The translations under genes were made by a program, and so were the position numbers. Positions 1 to 8,615 of a DNA stretch of 54,088 bases are shown piece by piece. The stretch comes from F23-B02 sp045599385 (GTDB lineage Bacteria > Bacillota > Clostridia > Oscillospirales > Oscillospiraceae): positions 1 through 54,088 of the forward strand of contig JAZRVW010000044.1 of NCBI GenBank assembly GCA_045599385.1. The letters are read 5' to 3'. The notes beneath the pieces are model-generated. The model was not told the origin of the DNA and did no database searches. It was given only the letters and a program-made list of their open reading frames with translations. The first letter of the stretch is position 1, and each line of letters starts with the position of its first letter.

Positions 1-344
1 ACAAAGCCCGAAGCCCTTGAAAAACCAAGGCTTTTGACTTGCTCAACAGCTTCATTCACAGCGGCGTTATCGGGGATCCTGTCCATAAACAACATCTGAT
101 AAACCCCAGCGCGCATTATGTCGCGAACCTTCGGCTCAATCTTTGAGGTGCTGAAGCAGTCGATATAATAATCGCACAGGCTTGAGTTTTGCATTACGCC
201 GAGGCTTATGCCGGAAGCAAGCGCAGCAGAGCGGGCATCTAGAGAATATTTAGTTATTACAGAATCGATAGTCGCCGATGACCACGCGCTGTTTCTTCTG
301 CAGCGCTCCAGGATTTCCAGCGCTGCCGCCCTTGCTTTGTCCAT
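1..344 (-). CDS. rsmB: RsmB, 16S rRNA m5C methyltransferase (partial, N-terminal part)
   Basis: This gene runs off the left edge; 114 codons are visible. The start is the ATG at 342-344, two bases after the fmt stop codon. The translation begins MDKARAAALEILERC and contains PDNAAVNEAVEQVKSLG near residue 98. This is the NusB-like RNA-binding domain that opens RsmB (Sun) proteins, which methylate a cytosine of 16S rRNA in the assembling small subunit. The catalytic SAM-binding domain with its two cysteines would lie outside the window, so activity cannot be judged. It is the last visible gene of the priA-def-fmt-rsmB run, an order known from Bacillus and Clostridia. A stand-alone NusB is possible from this domain alone but the neighbours favour RsmB. 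Confidence 0.88.
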   Translation of the reverse strand, partial: MDKARAAALEILERCRRNSAWSSATIDSVITKYSLDARSAALASGISLGVMQNSSLCDYYIDCFSTSKIEPKVRDIMRAGVYQMLFMDRIPDNAAVNEAVEQVKSLGFSRASGF

Positions 345-346
345 TC

Positions 347-1267
347 TTAATCCGCCTTAACAGGATGGCCGAGCAGATAATCTGCCGCCTTCATACGCTT
401 TTTGCCGGGTGCCTGAATTTCGGTTACAAGAACCGTCTTTCCCTCGCCGCAGGCAACTTCAATGCCATTTTTACCCGCGCTGACAATTTTGCCGCACTCT
501 TTATCGGTGCTGTTTTCCGTGTATTCCGCAGCGAACACCTTAAAGGTTTCGCCCTTAATCTGCATTGTGGCAACGGGCCAGGGCTGCAGACCGTAAATCC
601 ATTTTACTATCTCTCTGGGCGATTTGCTCCAGTCAATAGGACTTATGCTCTTGTCAAGCATGGTAACATAGCTTGCCTCGGCATGATTCTGAGGAGTTCT
701 CGGAGCAACACCGTCCTCAATATCACGAAGCGTTTTGTCCAAAAGCTCCGCACCCATAACCATAAGTCTGTCAAAAAGCTCGCCGGAGGTTTCAAACTCA
801 CCGATTTCGGTTTCATCGGTGTAAATAATGTCGCCCGTATCCATCTCAGATGCAAGATACATCGTAGATACACCCGTAACCTTATCACCGTTGAGTACGG
901 CCCACTGAATAGGTGCCGCGCCGCGATACTTCGGAAGCAGAGAGGCATGAACGTTGATTGCACCGTACTTGGCAACGGCAAGAATATCATCGGGCAGGAT
1001 TCTGCCATAGGCAACAACAACAAGAATGTCAGGCTCAAGACTCTTAACAATCTCCAATGCCGTACCGTCACGCATCTTAACCGGCTGGAAAACGGGAATG
1101 TCATTTGCAAGTGCAAGCTCCTTCACGGGACTGAAGGCAAGCTGCATTCCTCTGTTTTTAGGCTTGTCGGGCTGGGTGAAAACACCGACAACATTGTATT
1201 TTTCATCTATAAGCTTTTTCAAAGATTCAGCCGCAAAATCGGGCGTACCCATGAAAACTATACGCAT
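347..1267 (-). CDS. fmt: Methionyl-tRNA formyltransferase
   Basis: The 306-residue protein has the usual length for Fmt, which formylates initiator Met-tRNA using 10-formyltetrahydrofolate. It opens with MRIVFMGTPDFAAESL. The catalytic Asn-His-Asp set of the family is visible: N105 and H107 in GAINVHASLLPKYRG and D143 in MDTGDI. The C-terminal third (WPVATMQIKGETFKVF onward) is the tRNA-binding OB-type domain. It follows def by 4 bases and precedes rsmB by 2 bases, so the three are surely co-transcribed. Def and Fmt act at opposite ends of the formyl-methionine cycle, which explains the pairing. Confidence 0.97.
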   Translation of the reverse strand: MRIVFMGTPDFAAESLKKLIDEKYNVVGVFTQPDKPKNRGMQLAFSPVKELALANDIPVFQPVKMRDGTALEIVKSLEPDILVVVAYGRILPDDILAVAKYGAINVHASLLPKYRGAAPIQWAVLNGDKVTGVSTMYLASEMDTGDIIYTDETEIGEFETSGELFDRLMVMGAELLDKTLRDIEDGVAPRTPQNHAEASYVTMLDKSISPIDWSKSPREIVKWIYGLQPWPVATMQIKGETFKVFAAEYTENSTDKECGKIVSAGKNGIEVACGEGKTVLVTEIQAPGKKRMKAADYLLGHPVKAD

Positions 1268-1271
1268 TTAA

Positions 1272-1769
1272 TCACTCCTCGCCGCCGCTCATTTCCTCTT
1301 CGGTAAGCATACGCTCGCACTTTTCAAGGAAAAGATGACCATCAAGATGCTCAAACTCATGGCACATACATCTTGCGGTAAGCCCGGTACCCTCATACTC
1401 AAACCAATCACCGTTTCTGTCCTGAGCTCTGGCTTTTACGTAATCGGGACGGGTTACGATACCGTATTCGCCGGGAACGCTGAGGCAGCCCTCTGCCCCG
1501 GTCTGCTCGCCCGAAAACTCAAGAATTTCAGGGTTGATAAATTCAATGACAAATTCCTCTTCATCTTCCCCGACATTAGTTTCAAGGACAAGCGCAGCAC
1601 GTCTGAGAATGCCTACCTGAGGTGCTGCAAGACCGACACCGTCGGCATTTTCAAGCGTTTCCGCCATATCATCAAGCAGAATGTGAAGCTTTTCGTCAAA
1701 CTTACTTACAGGTCTGCAAACCTTTCCCAGAATGCTTTCGCCTTTAGTCACAATGTTTCTTAACGCCAT
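1272..1769 (-). CDS. def: Peptide deformylase
   Basis: The 165-residue enzyme removes the N-formyl group from new proteins. All three deformylase motifs are present: GVGLAAPQ (44-51), EGCLS (93-97, with the metal-binding Cys) and HEFEH (137-141, two metal-binding His and the catalytic Glu). The third motif has Glu where many enzymes have Asp (HEFDH or HELDH), a conservative change. The length and the short acidic tail suit the smaller type I-like deformylases. It sits between priA and fmt with 15 and 4 base gaps. Confidence 0.97.
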   Translation of the reverse strand: MALRNIVTKGESILGKVCRPVSKFDEKLHILLDDMAETLENADGVGLAAPQVGILRRAALVLETNVGEDEEEFVIEFINPEILEFSGEQTGAEGCLSVPGEYGIVTRPDYVKARAQDRNGDWFEYEGTGLTARCMCHEFEHLDGHLFLEKCERMLTEEEMSGGEE

Positions 1770-1784
1770 ATCTGTACTCCTGTA

Positions 1785-4028
1785 TCAATCAGAGGGATTA
1801 TTGTCGGCAAAAATGCTGACACCCTTGTATTTTCCGTCTGAATTGCACTTAATCAGAATTGCGGAAACTATTCTGCGTATTTCCGCATCTGCTTTGCAAT
1901 TAATGTTAATTCTGTATCTGTAACGGTTGTTTACCTTTACAACCGCAAGGGGCGCAGGTCCGAGTACACGCACATCAGCGCGGTGCTTAACCGATGCAGT
2001 AAGAATATTTCTTATATCAACACAGCATCTGATTACCTGATCCTCGTCAAGTCCCGTTGCCGTAACAGATATTATATCCGAAAACGGAGGTGTTTCCTGA
2101 AGCCTGCGAAGCTCAATTTCAGATTTGTAAAAGCTGTCATAATCCTGCGCTGCTGCCTGAAGAATAATTTCATTCTGCGGCGTGAAGGTCTGAATAACTG
2201 CTCTGCCTGGCTTTGTTCCGCGTCCGCTTCGGCCGACAACCTGCGTTATTAGTGAAAATGTACGTTCACCCGCACGGTAATCTCCGCAATACAGACTCTG
2301 GTCTGCGGAAAGAACGCCGATTAGGGTTACATTTTCAAAGTTAAGTCCCTTTGTAACCATCTGGGTTCCAACCATAATCGGAATTTTTTCGTTTATAAAA
2401 CGGTCAAGCAGAACATCGTGGGAGCCTGCTTTTCTTACCGTGTCAGCGTCCATTCGCAGCACTTTGGTATCGGGGAAAAGCTCAGCAAGCTCCTCCTCAA
2501 TAAGCTGTGTTCCCGCACCGACGGAGGTCAGCTTGCCGCTGCAATTGGGGCATTCTTCGTCGGGCTTGCGGCTGTAGCCGCAGTAGTGGCAGATAAGCCT
2601 GCGGTTAACGCTGTGATAAGTAAGCGACACGCTGCAGTGCGGACATTTATAAATATAACCGCACTCTCCGCAGCTTATAAGCTTGTGCGCACCACGGCGG
2701 TTAATAAACAGAATGCTCTGCTCTCCGCGGCTGATATTCTCGGAAATCTCATTCTGAAGCATAACGCTGAGATTGCCGACGTTACCGCGTCGAAGCTCGC
2801 GCTTCATATCAACAATGCTTACCTTGGGCAGCATCATTTCGTTATACCTGTTCGGAAGCTCAAAATAGCTGTACTTACCCGTTTCGGCGGCATAGCGGCT
2901 TTCCACATCGGGTGTTGCTGAGCCCATAAGCAGCAAAGCCTTTGCTTTTGCGCAGCGGTACTTTGCAATATCTCTTGCATGGTATCTGGGGCTGTTTTCG
3001 GACTTGTAGCTGTCCTCCTGCTCCTCGTCAATGATAATCAGACCAAGATTTTCATTAGGAGCAAAAACAGCGCTTCTTGTGCCGATTACAAGTCTTGCAT
3101 CACCGTTTTTGATACGCTTCCACTCATCATATCGCTCGCCAACACCGAGGCTGCTGTGGAGCACAGCAATATCATTGCCGAAATAAGCCGAAAAAGTATC
3201 CAGCATCTGCGGTGTAAGCGCAATTTCGGGAACAAGCAGAATTGCCGTCTTTCCCCTGCTGAGCGTTTCAGATATCAGGTGGATATATACCGAGGTCTTA
3301 CCGCTTCCGGTTACGCCGAAAAGCAGAGCCGCTTCGGCACTATCGCGGTTAAGTAATCCTACAAGACCGTCATACGCCTTGCTCTGAGCTTCATTAAGCT
3401 GCGGTACGGGAACAAGCTCATCGCTCCATACCTCAGGTCTGCGGAAAACTTCCTCATAGTCAATGCTGACAAGCTCTGCATTTACAAGTGCTTTAAGAGA
3501 TTGTCTTGAAGCGCCTACAAACTGCAATGCGTCCGCCGCAGGAACCCTTCCCGTAGTGCAGAGAAGTTCAAGAATTGCGGATTGCATTGGCGCCTTGCGC
3601 TTTTTCTGTTTGGAGATTTCAAGCGCGTCCTCAACCGGAACGGCAATATCAATCATCTCAACCGTTTTATCGTTGGCACGGCGGCTTCCGTCAGACTTGA
3701 ACCATAGACCCGCAGGCAGAATGGTCTTCACTGCATCATATACTGTGCAGAAAAATCTGTCGTGCATCCACATGGCAAGCTTAATCTGCTCAGGCGAAAG
3801 TACGGGTGCAGAGTCAAGAACAGACTCAACAGCTTTCAGCTTATCATAATCGCTGTGGTCAGCGACACTCAGTATAACGCCCTCACTTCGACGGTTTCCC
3901 CTTGAAAACGGCACAGTCACGCGCACTCCCGGAACAGCGGCAGCTTCAAGTTTTTCTGGGACGAGGTAATCATAAGGTCTGTCAAGCCAGTATGTAGCGG
4001 CGGAAACCGCAATTTTTGCAACTTTCAC
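1785..4028 (-). CDS. priA: Primosomal protein N' (PriA replication restart helicase)
   Basis: The 747-residue protein restarts stalled replication forks by recognising forked DNA, unwinding it and loading the replicative helicase. In order: a 3'-DNA-binding domain and winged helix in the first 200 residues, Walker A GVTGSGKT (238-245), a Walker B region IIIDEEQEDSYK (331-342), then a zinc region with four CxxC-type pairs (CGECGYIYKCPHC, CHYCG, CPNC) inserted in the helicase core, and the second RecA lobe with TQMVTKGLNFENVTLIGV. The start is GTG at 4026-4028, eight bases after GGGGAGG. The Walker B tetrad is DEEQ, whereas Bacillus and E. coli PriA have DEEH. Confidence 0.96.
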   Translation of the reverse strand: MKVAKIAVSAATYWLDRPYDYLVPEKLEAAAVPGVRVTVPFSRGNRRSEGVILSVADHSDYDKLKAVESVLDSAPVLSPEQIKLAMWMHDRFFCTVYDAVKTILPAGLWFKSDGSRRANDKTVEMIDIAVPVEDALEISKQKKRKAPMQSAILELLCTTGRVPAADALQFVGASRQSLKALVNAELVSIDYEEVFRRPEVWSDELVPVPQLNEAQSKAYDGLVGLLNRDSAEAALLFGVTGSGKTSVYIHLISETLSRGKTAILLVPEIALTPQMLDTFSAYFGNDIAVLHSSLGVGERYDEWKRIKNGDARLVIGTRSAVFAPNENLGLIIIDEEQEDSYKSENSPRYHARDIAKYRCAKAKALLLMGSATPDVESRYAAETGKYSYFELPNRYNEMMLPKVSIVDMKRELRRGNVGNLSVMLQNEISENISRGEQSILFINRRGAHKLISCGECGYIYKCPHCSVSLTYHSVNRRLICHYCGYSRKPDEECPNCSGKLTSVGAGTQLIEEELAELFPDTKVLRMDADTVRKAGSHDVLLDRFINEKIPIMVGTQMVTKGLNFENVTLIGVLSADQSLYCGDYRAGERTFSLITQVVGRSGRGTKPGRAVIQTFTPQNEIILQAAAQDYDSFYKSEIELRRLQETPPFSDIISVTATGLDEDQVIRCCVDIRNILTASVKHRADVRVLGPAPLAVVKVNNRYRYRININCKADAEIRRIVSAILIKCNSDGKYKGVSIFADNNPSD

Positions 4029-4054
4029 AGGCCATACCTCCCCTCAGTTCAAAC

Positions 4055-4080
4055 ACAGCGGAGCTGTACGGCTCCGCTGT
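4055..4080 (-). terminator. Hairpin between rpoZ and priA (attenuator or weak terminator)
   Basis: A perfect 10-bp inverted repeat, ACAGCGGAGC and GCTCCGCTGT with a 6-base loop, sits in the only long gap (60 bp) between rpoZ and priA. No U-tract follows on the minus strand, so it may be an RNA processing or stability element rather than a strong terminator. Confidence 0.5.
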
Positions 4081-4088
4081 AATAATAA

Positions 4089-4280
4089 TTACTTTTCGAT
4101 AGTGAGCTTACCGGTATATACTTCGTCGATTGCGGCGGAAACGGGCTTCTTATCAAGGATTTCACCGTTTTCCTCTGCTTCGTTGGAAATAGCGCGGGCT
4201 CTTCTTGCTACCAGATTTACAAGCTGATAACGGCTGCCGGTCTTGTTAACCAGTTCAGCAACGGGGGGATAAAGCATCAT
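4089..4280 (-). CDS. rpoZ: RNA polymerase omega subunit
   Basis: A 63-residue protein beginning MMLYPPVAELVNKTGSRYQ and containing QLVNLVARRARAIS, the conserved helix of the omega subunit, which helps fold and assemble the beta' subunit of RNA polymerase. The size and the SRY...RAR signature fit Firmicutes omega. Two ATG codons are adjacent; the upstream one (4278-4280) is nine bases from GAGGT. It follows gmk by 2 bases, as in Bacillus (gmk-rpoZ). Confidence 0.93.
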   Translation of the reverse strand: MMLYPPVAELVNKTGSRYQLVNLVARRARAISNEAEENGEILDKKPVSAAIDEVYTGKLTIEK

Positions 4281-4282
4281 AA

Positions 4283-4888
4283 TTATTTTACCTCACTCAA
4301 ATAGAATTTTCTGTCCTCAAATTTGCAGTTTTCCGCAGTAATAATTGCCGAAAACTCATTTGCCGCTACATCGGCATCGTCATTGACGATTATATAGTCA
4401 TAGAAGTTTGCAAGCTCATATTCCTCTCTTGCACGGTAGAGTCTTGCCTGAATCTTGCGCTCAGAGTCGGTGCCTCTGCCGCGCAGACGTCTTTCAAGCT
4501 CCTCCATTGTGGGAGGAATGAAGAAAATCAGAATTGCTTCAGGCATCTTGTTATGTACCTGAAGAGCACCCTGCACCTCGATATCAAGGATTACGTTGAT
4601 TCCTTCATCAAGCTTCTTTTCCACATACGCTCTCGGAGTGCCGTAGGAATTTGCAACATATTCCGCGTGTTCAAGAAGCTCGTCGTTTGCAATCATTTCC
4701 TTGAACCTGTCGGGCTCCACAAAGAAATATTCTCTGCCGTCAACCTCAGTGGGACGGGGCTTTCTTGTGGTTACTGAAACGGAGAAACAGCAGTCACTGC
4801 GTCCCTCAAGGGCCTTAAAAACTACGGTGCTTTTTCCGGCGCCTGACGGGCCTGAAATTACGATAAGTTTTCCTCTTTGCTTAGCCAT
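4283..4888 (-). CDS. gmk: Guanylate kinase
   Basis: The 201-residue enzyme phosphorylates GMP to GDP with ATP. It shows the P-loop GPSGAGKS (13-20), the GMP-binding stretch SVTTRKPRPTEVDGREYFFV and the lid region RLRGRGTDSE. Length matches the family. The start codon lies inside the end of remA (8-base overlap), so translation of the two is likely coupled. It is followed 2 bases later by rpoZ. Confidence 0.97.
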   Translation of the reverse strand: MAKQRGKLIVISGPSGAGKSTVVFKALEGRSDCCFSVSVTTRKPRPTEVDGREYFFVEPDRFKEMIANDELLEHAEYVANSYGTPRAYVEKKLDEGINVILDIEVQGALQVHNKMPEAILIFFIPPTMEELERRLRGRGTDSERKIQARLYRAREEYELANFYDYIIVNDDADVAANEFSAIITAENCKFEDRKFYLSEVK

Positions 4889-5141
4889 TATTTATTCCTT
4901 CCTCTGATTTATTTGTCATTCGTGCAGCCAATGCTTCAGGTGTCAGCGCGGAGAGAACAATGTTCCCGCTGTCCATAACAACCACCGCTTTTGTGCTTCT
5001 GCCAAAGGAAGCATCAACAAGCAGGCCCTTATCACGTATATCCTGAATCATTCGCTTGATTGGCGCGGACTCGGGGCTTACGATTGCAACAATTCTTTCA
5101 GCGGCAACCATATTTCCAAATCCAATATTGATAAGCTTCAT
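4881..5141 (-). CDS. remA: RemA family regulator (DUF370)
   Basis: An 86-residue protein starting MKLINIGFGNMVAAERIVAIV, with SAPIKRMIQDIRDKGLLVDA and GRSTKAVVVMDSG. These are the hallmarks of the RemA/DUF370 family. In Bacillus subtilis RemA is a DNA-binding activator of biofilm matrix and osmoprotection genes; many Clostridia keep it in this same place between yicC and gmk whatever their biofilm habits. It overlaps gmk by 8 bases. The regulatory targets here cannot be read from the sequence. Confidence 0.93.
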   Translation of the reverse strand: MKLINIGFGNMVAAERIVAIVSPESAPIKRMIQDIRDKGLLVDASFGRSTKAVVVMDSGNIVLSALTPEALAARMTNKSEEGINNG

Positions 5142-5152
5142 TAAAAGACTCC

Positions 5153-6031
5153 TTATTCAATATTCTGAATCTGTTCTCTGATTTTCTCAATCTCTGACTT
5201 CAGCTCAACAACAACATAAGAAATGTCCTTGTTCTGACATTTTGAGCCGATTGTATTTGCCTCGCGGTTAAACTCCTGAATAAGAAAATCAATCTTTCTT
5301 CCGATTGGCGAACCTGCATCAAGCATAATTTTAAGCTGCTCCATGTGGCTGCGCAGACGTACAGTCTCCTCATCAACGGCAACCTTGTCCGCAAAAATTG
5401 CGGCCTCGGCAATTATGCGTGTTTCATCAATTCCGGCTGTACCGAGAACCTCATTCATCTTTTGAAGCAGACGTTCTCTGTAAGCTGCGACAGTCTGGGG
5501 TGCTGTTTCTTCCACGGCGGTGACCAGCTTGTCTATGGTTTCAAGCTTACTAAGCACGTCCTCATGCAGCTTTTTGCCCTCTCTGATGCGCATTGCATCA
5601 AAATCGCAGAGTGCCTGCTCGGCAATTGCCTTTATTCCCTCTGCAACCGCATCGGCGTTCAGCTCCTTTTTCTCAACGGAAAGGACATCGGGAAAGCGGC
5701 TTACATTCATTGCCGTCATATCGTTGGGAAGCTCAAAGACATCGGAAATGCTTTTGATTGCGTCAAAGTAACCCTTAAGCAGCGGTTCGTTAACTCTTAC
5801 TACCATATCGTCAGCCATTGAGGAGTCAACGGTGACAAACACGTCAACCTTGCCTCTGCTTATATGGGACTGGACAGCAGATTTTAAGGTTTCCTCCGCA
5901 AAGATAAAGCTTCTCGGAAGTCTGACAGATGTATCGAGGAACTTATTATTTACGCTTTTTAATTCAACTGTAACTTCAATGCCTTCGACAGTGCCTTTTG
6001 CGCTGCCGTAGCCTGTCATGCTTTTAATCAT
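5153..6031 (-). CDS. yicC: YicC/YloC family endoribonuclease
   Basis: The 292-residue protein starts MIKSMTGYGSAKG, the N-terminal signature of the YicC family, and ends with the DUF1732 domain (ANTIGSKCQNKDISYVVVEL). Family members have been shown to be endoribonucleases in E. coli and Bacillus. It lies 11 bases upstream of remA and starts the classic yloC-remA-gmk-rpoZ block, here continuous with the upstream cdaA-cdaR-rseC genes. Confidence 0.93.
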   Translation of the reverse strand: MIKSMTGYGSAKGTVEGIEVTVELKSVNNKFLDTSVRLPRSFIFAEETLKSAVQSHISRGKVDVFVTVDSSMADDMVVRVNEPLLKGYFDAIKSISDVFELPNDMTAMNVSRFPDVLSVEKKELNADAVAEGIKAIAEQALCDFDAMRIREGKKLHEDVLSKLETIDKLVTAVEETAPQTVAAYRERLLQKMNEVLGTAGIDETRIIAEAAIFADKVAVDEETVRLRSHMEQLKIMLDAGSPIGRKIDFLIQEFNREANTIGSKCQNKDISYVVVELKSEIEKIREQIQNIE

Positions 6032-6042
6032 AGCTCCTCCTG

Positions 6043-6450
6043 TCAGCGAAACTGAACTATTTCAAATTTAATCGGGTTTTTCTTCTTGTTTACACGCTGA
6101 TAAATAACCACAACTGCAACCGCAAGGGCAAAGAATCCCGCACTTACAAGGATACGCAGGCCTTCGCCCAGATTAAAGTGTGCAGCCACAGCGTAACCAA
6201 TAAAGAACAATATAAAAGGCACAATGTACAGAAGAAATGCCGCCCCGAAAATTCTTGACGAGAGAGTTTCAATAATTACTTTCTCTCCCCTTTTGGCGTT
6301 TATCGTGTTCTTTGCAAAAGCCTTAAGTTCACTCTGAAATACGCAGCTTTCGCAATTGCCGCAGTTACTGCCGCAGGCTGTGCCGCGTGTTACAACAACC
6401 TCGGCCATGCCGTTATTCAGAACTTTTGTTACTACAGCGTCCTGAGTCAT
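6043..6450 (-). CDS. RseC/MucC-like membrane protein
   Basis: A 135-residue protein of the SoxR-reducing system RseC family. A short soluble N-terminus carries four cysteines, C26, C30, C33 and C36 (in GTACGSNCGNCESCVF), which may bind a metal or Fe-S cluster or act in redox. Two membrane segments follow (about residues 70-90 and 97-117). In proteobacteria RseC tunes sigma-E or helps rnf/rsx reduce SoxR; in Clostridia it is often next to rnf genes, but none is here. It lies between cdaR and yicC with gaps of 14 and 11 bases. Its role here is unknown. Confidence 0.85.
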   Translation of the reverse strand: MTQDAVVTKVLNNGMAEVVVTRGTACGSNCGNCESCVFQSELKAFAKNTINAKRGEKVIIETLSSRIFGAAFLLYIVPFILFFIGYAVAAHFNLGEGLRILVSAGFFALAVAVVVIYQRVNKKKNPIKFEIVQFR

Positions 6451-6464
6451 TATGCAAATTCTCC

Positions 6465-7727
6465 TTAATTTTTCTGAATATTAACCGTAACGCTGACATC
6501 GCCTACAGCGCCGACCTTCCCACCGACGCCGCTGATGATTACATTACTGTTTGCACGTACCTGTCCGACTGTGGAACCGTAGTCTGAAAGGTCCGCAACA
6601 ATCGATATATCTTCAGCCTTCACAGCAGCAAGCGCAGAAGCGTCCTTTGAGCGAAGAGTAACATCAACATAAGACGTTACAATAGATGCGCTGTATCCGC
6701 TTGAGCAGTTCATGTAAGAAATGTTGGATACGCGGATTGTACGCACGCTTACTCCGGGAATTTCTATTTTAACCTTTGCCTCAGTAACACCTGAACGGTT
6801 TTCAACGCCGTCATCAAGTGCAATTGTGAATGTCTGCTCGTACGAGTTCTTGAAAGATGAAAGATCTATTGAGGCAATTGCAATGCTGTTCTTGTCTTTA
6901 ATGAGTTTTGAGTCTGCCGCAACGACAATAGACTCAGGCTCGATTGTTATCTTGCAGTCATCTTCGGTTACGCCGCCTCCGGGAATCAGGTTAACAACAA
7001 GCGGCAGCTCCTTTTCAATAGAAATCGGCTGAGTAACGTTAATGGAGTTAACGGGGATATCCAGCATACTCATGGATACAGGCTGTCCGTTCTTATCAAT
7101 AACCGAGAAGCTTGCATCAACAGAATATGTTTTATCAATTTCTCTGCCCTCGCCAAATGTTACCCAAATATAGTCGATGGTGTTTATAATGCTCTCGGGA
7201 CCTGTAATCACAACAGTTGCAGGATCAAAAACAAGCTCTTCTGCAACACAGCCCTCGGCAATCGTTCCCTCAAAACTTCCCTTAACACCCACGGTCTTAC
7301 TGATATTCTTCACAACCGAGAATGTAATCTTATCCGTGCTGCTGCTGATAATTGTAATATCATTCGTATCAACATAGCTCGGGAACACGAGCTCATAAGA
7401 CCATGACATCTCATTGGGCTGAGTAATCTTGCTTACATCGATAACAGCTTTGATGTCGGTTGCTTTAAGCTTTCCTATGTTCGCCCTGCTGCCTCTGATA
7501 CGTACACTGACAGATGTGGTTTCAACGTTTGTTATTGAAAGTCCCTTCTGATTGACAAGGCTGCTTTCTCCGGCAAACTGAACCTCTATTCCCGAAAAGG
7601 TTTTTTCCATAATCGAGCCGTTGACACTCGAAACATACGACCAGATAATGAGGGAAAGAATCACGGAGATTATTGCCCAGAAAATCTTACTGTCGTAAAT
7701 TTTTCCATTACGCTTTTTCTCGTTCAT
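6465..7727 (-). CDS. cdaR: CdaR, YbbR-domain regulator of c-di-AMP synthesis
   Basis: The 420-residue protein has one N-terminal membrane anchor (IFWAIISVILSLIIWSYVSS, about 14-33) followed by an extracytoplasmic chain of YbbR beta domains, recognisable by repeated units such as KTFSGIEVQF, KTVGVKGSFEG and VRTIRVSNISYMN. CdaR binds and modulates the membrane cyclase CdaA. Its start overlaps the cdaA stop by 4 bases, so translation is coupled. In Bacillus glmM follows; here it is replaced by an RseC-like gene. Confidence 0.92.
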   Translation of the reverse strand: MNEKKRNGKIYDSKIFWAIISVILSLIIWSYVSSVNGSIMEKTFSGIEVQFAGESSLVNQKGLSITNVETTSVSVRIRGSRANIGKLKATDIKAVIDVSKITQPNEMSWSYELVFPSYVDTNDITIISSSTDKITFSVVKNISKTVGVKGSFEGTIAEGCVAEELVFDPATVVITGPESIINTIDYIWVTFGEGREIDKTYSVDASFSVIDKNGQPVSMSMLDIPVNSINVTQPISIEKELPLVVNLIPGGGVTEDDCKITIEPESIVVAADSKLIKDKNSIAIASIDLSSFKNSYEQTFTIALDDGVENRSGVTEAKVKIEIPGVSVRTIRVSNISYMNCSSGYSASIVTSYVDVTLRSKDASALAAVKAEDISIVADLSDYGSTVGQVRANSNVIISGVGGKVGAVGDVSVTVNIQKN

Positions 7728-8593
7728 TTCTTCACCTTCAGAGCCTTCTTGACATTGCTTATGAAATCAGCAGGAGTTTTCTTATTACTTGTATCCTCAA
7801 CAACAAGCTCCTGACGGAGCAGACGTTCAAAGGTTTCTCTGGTAAGGTTGCGCTTAAGCATACCCTCGATTGCGACGGAAATTCCGCCGGTTTCCTCGGA
7901 AACAATAATTACAAGCGCATCGGAAACCTCGCTTACGCCAATACCTGCTCTGTGGCGCATGCCCAGGTCCTTGCTGAGATTTGTCTTTTCGGTAAGCGGC
8001 AGTACACAGCCTGCGGCGGCAACCCTGCAATTGCGGATTATAAGTGCGCCGTCATGAAGCGGAGCCTTGGGATAAAAAATGTTTTTCAGAAGCTCGGCGG
8101 TTATGTCTGCATCAATTACCGTACCGGTGGTTATGATGTCATTCAGAATAAACCCTCTCTCAAAAATAATAAGAGCACCGGTCTTTGTTGCCGACATCTG
8201 CTCGCATGCAAGCACGGTCTGATTGATTACGGAATCAATTTCGGAGGTGTTTCCGTTCCTTGCCGAAAAAATTCCGGAAAAGCTGCTGCTGCCCATTTTG
8301 GCAAGAAGCTTGCGCAGCTCGGGCTGGAATATGATAACAAGGGCAATCAAGCCGATTTCAACTGCTTTTCTGAGCAGATAGTTTATCATGGTCAGATTCA
8401 ATACGCCTGACAGCCACACGGCAATCAGCACAAGAACAATGCCTCTTGCAAGATTGTAAGAGCTTGTCTTTCTGATCAGTCCGATAATCTTGTAAATCAG
8501 AAACGCAACTATTGCAATGTCGATAATGTCAGCAAGCTGAATTGTCGAAAGATAGGTAAATCCGTTTACAAAGAAATCAACTATTCCTTGCAT
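7724..8593 (-). CDS. cdaA: Diadenylate cyclase CdaA
   Basis: The 289-residue enzyme condenses two ATP into cyclic di-AMP, a messenger controlling potassium uptake and cell wall balance. Three membrane helices occupy about residues 20-90, then the DAC domain with both catalytic motifs: DGA (181-183, in APLHDGALIIRN) and RHR (213-215, in GMRHRAGIGVSE). It is the first gene of a run that continues through cdaR towards rsmB. A promoter and a 12-bp inverted repeat lie in its leader. Confidence 0.97.
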   Translation of the reverse strand: MQGIVDFFVNGFTYLSTIQLADIIDIAIVAFLIYKIIGLIRKTSSYNLARGIVLVLIAVWLSGVLNLTMINYLLRKAVEIGLIALVIIFQPELRKLLAKMGSSSFSGIFSARNGNTSEIDSVINQTVLACEQMSATKTGALIIFERGFILNDIITTGTVIDADITAELLKNIFYPKAPLHDGALIIRNCRVAAAGCVLPLTEKTNLSKDLGMRHRAGIGVSEVSDALVIIVSEETGGISVAIEGMLKRNLTRETFERLLRQELVVEDTSNKKTPADFISNVKKALKVKK

Positions 8594-8615
8594 ATAATTT
8601 CTCCATTCGTCAAGC

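Noticed and set aside
278..1306. 342-codon plus-strand frame opposite fmt
   Set aside because: Antisense shadow; fmt has intact catalytic residues and correct start and stop spacing with its neighbours.
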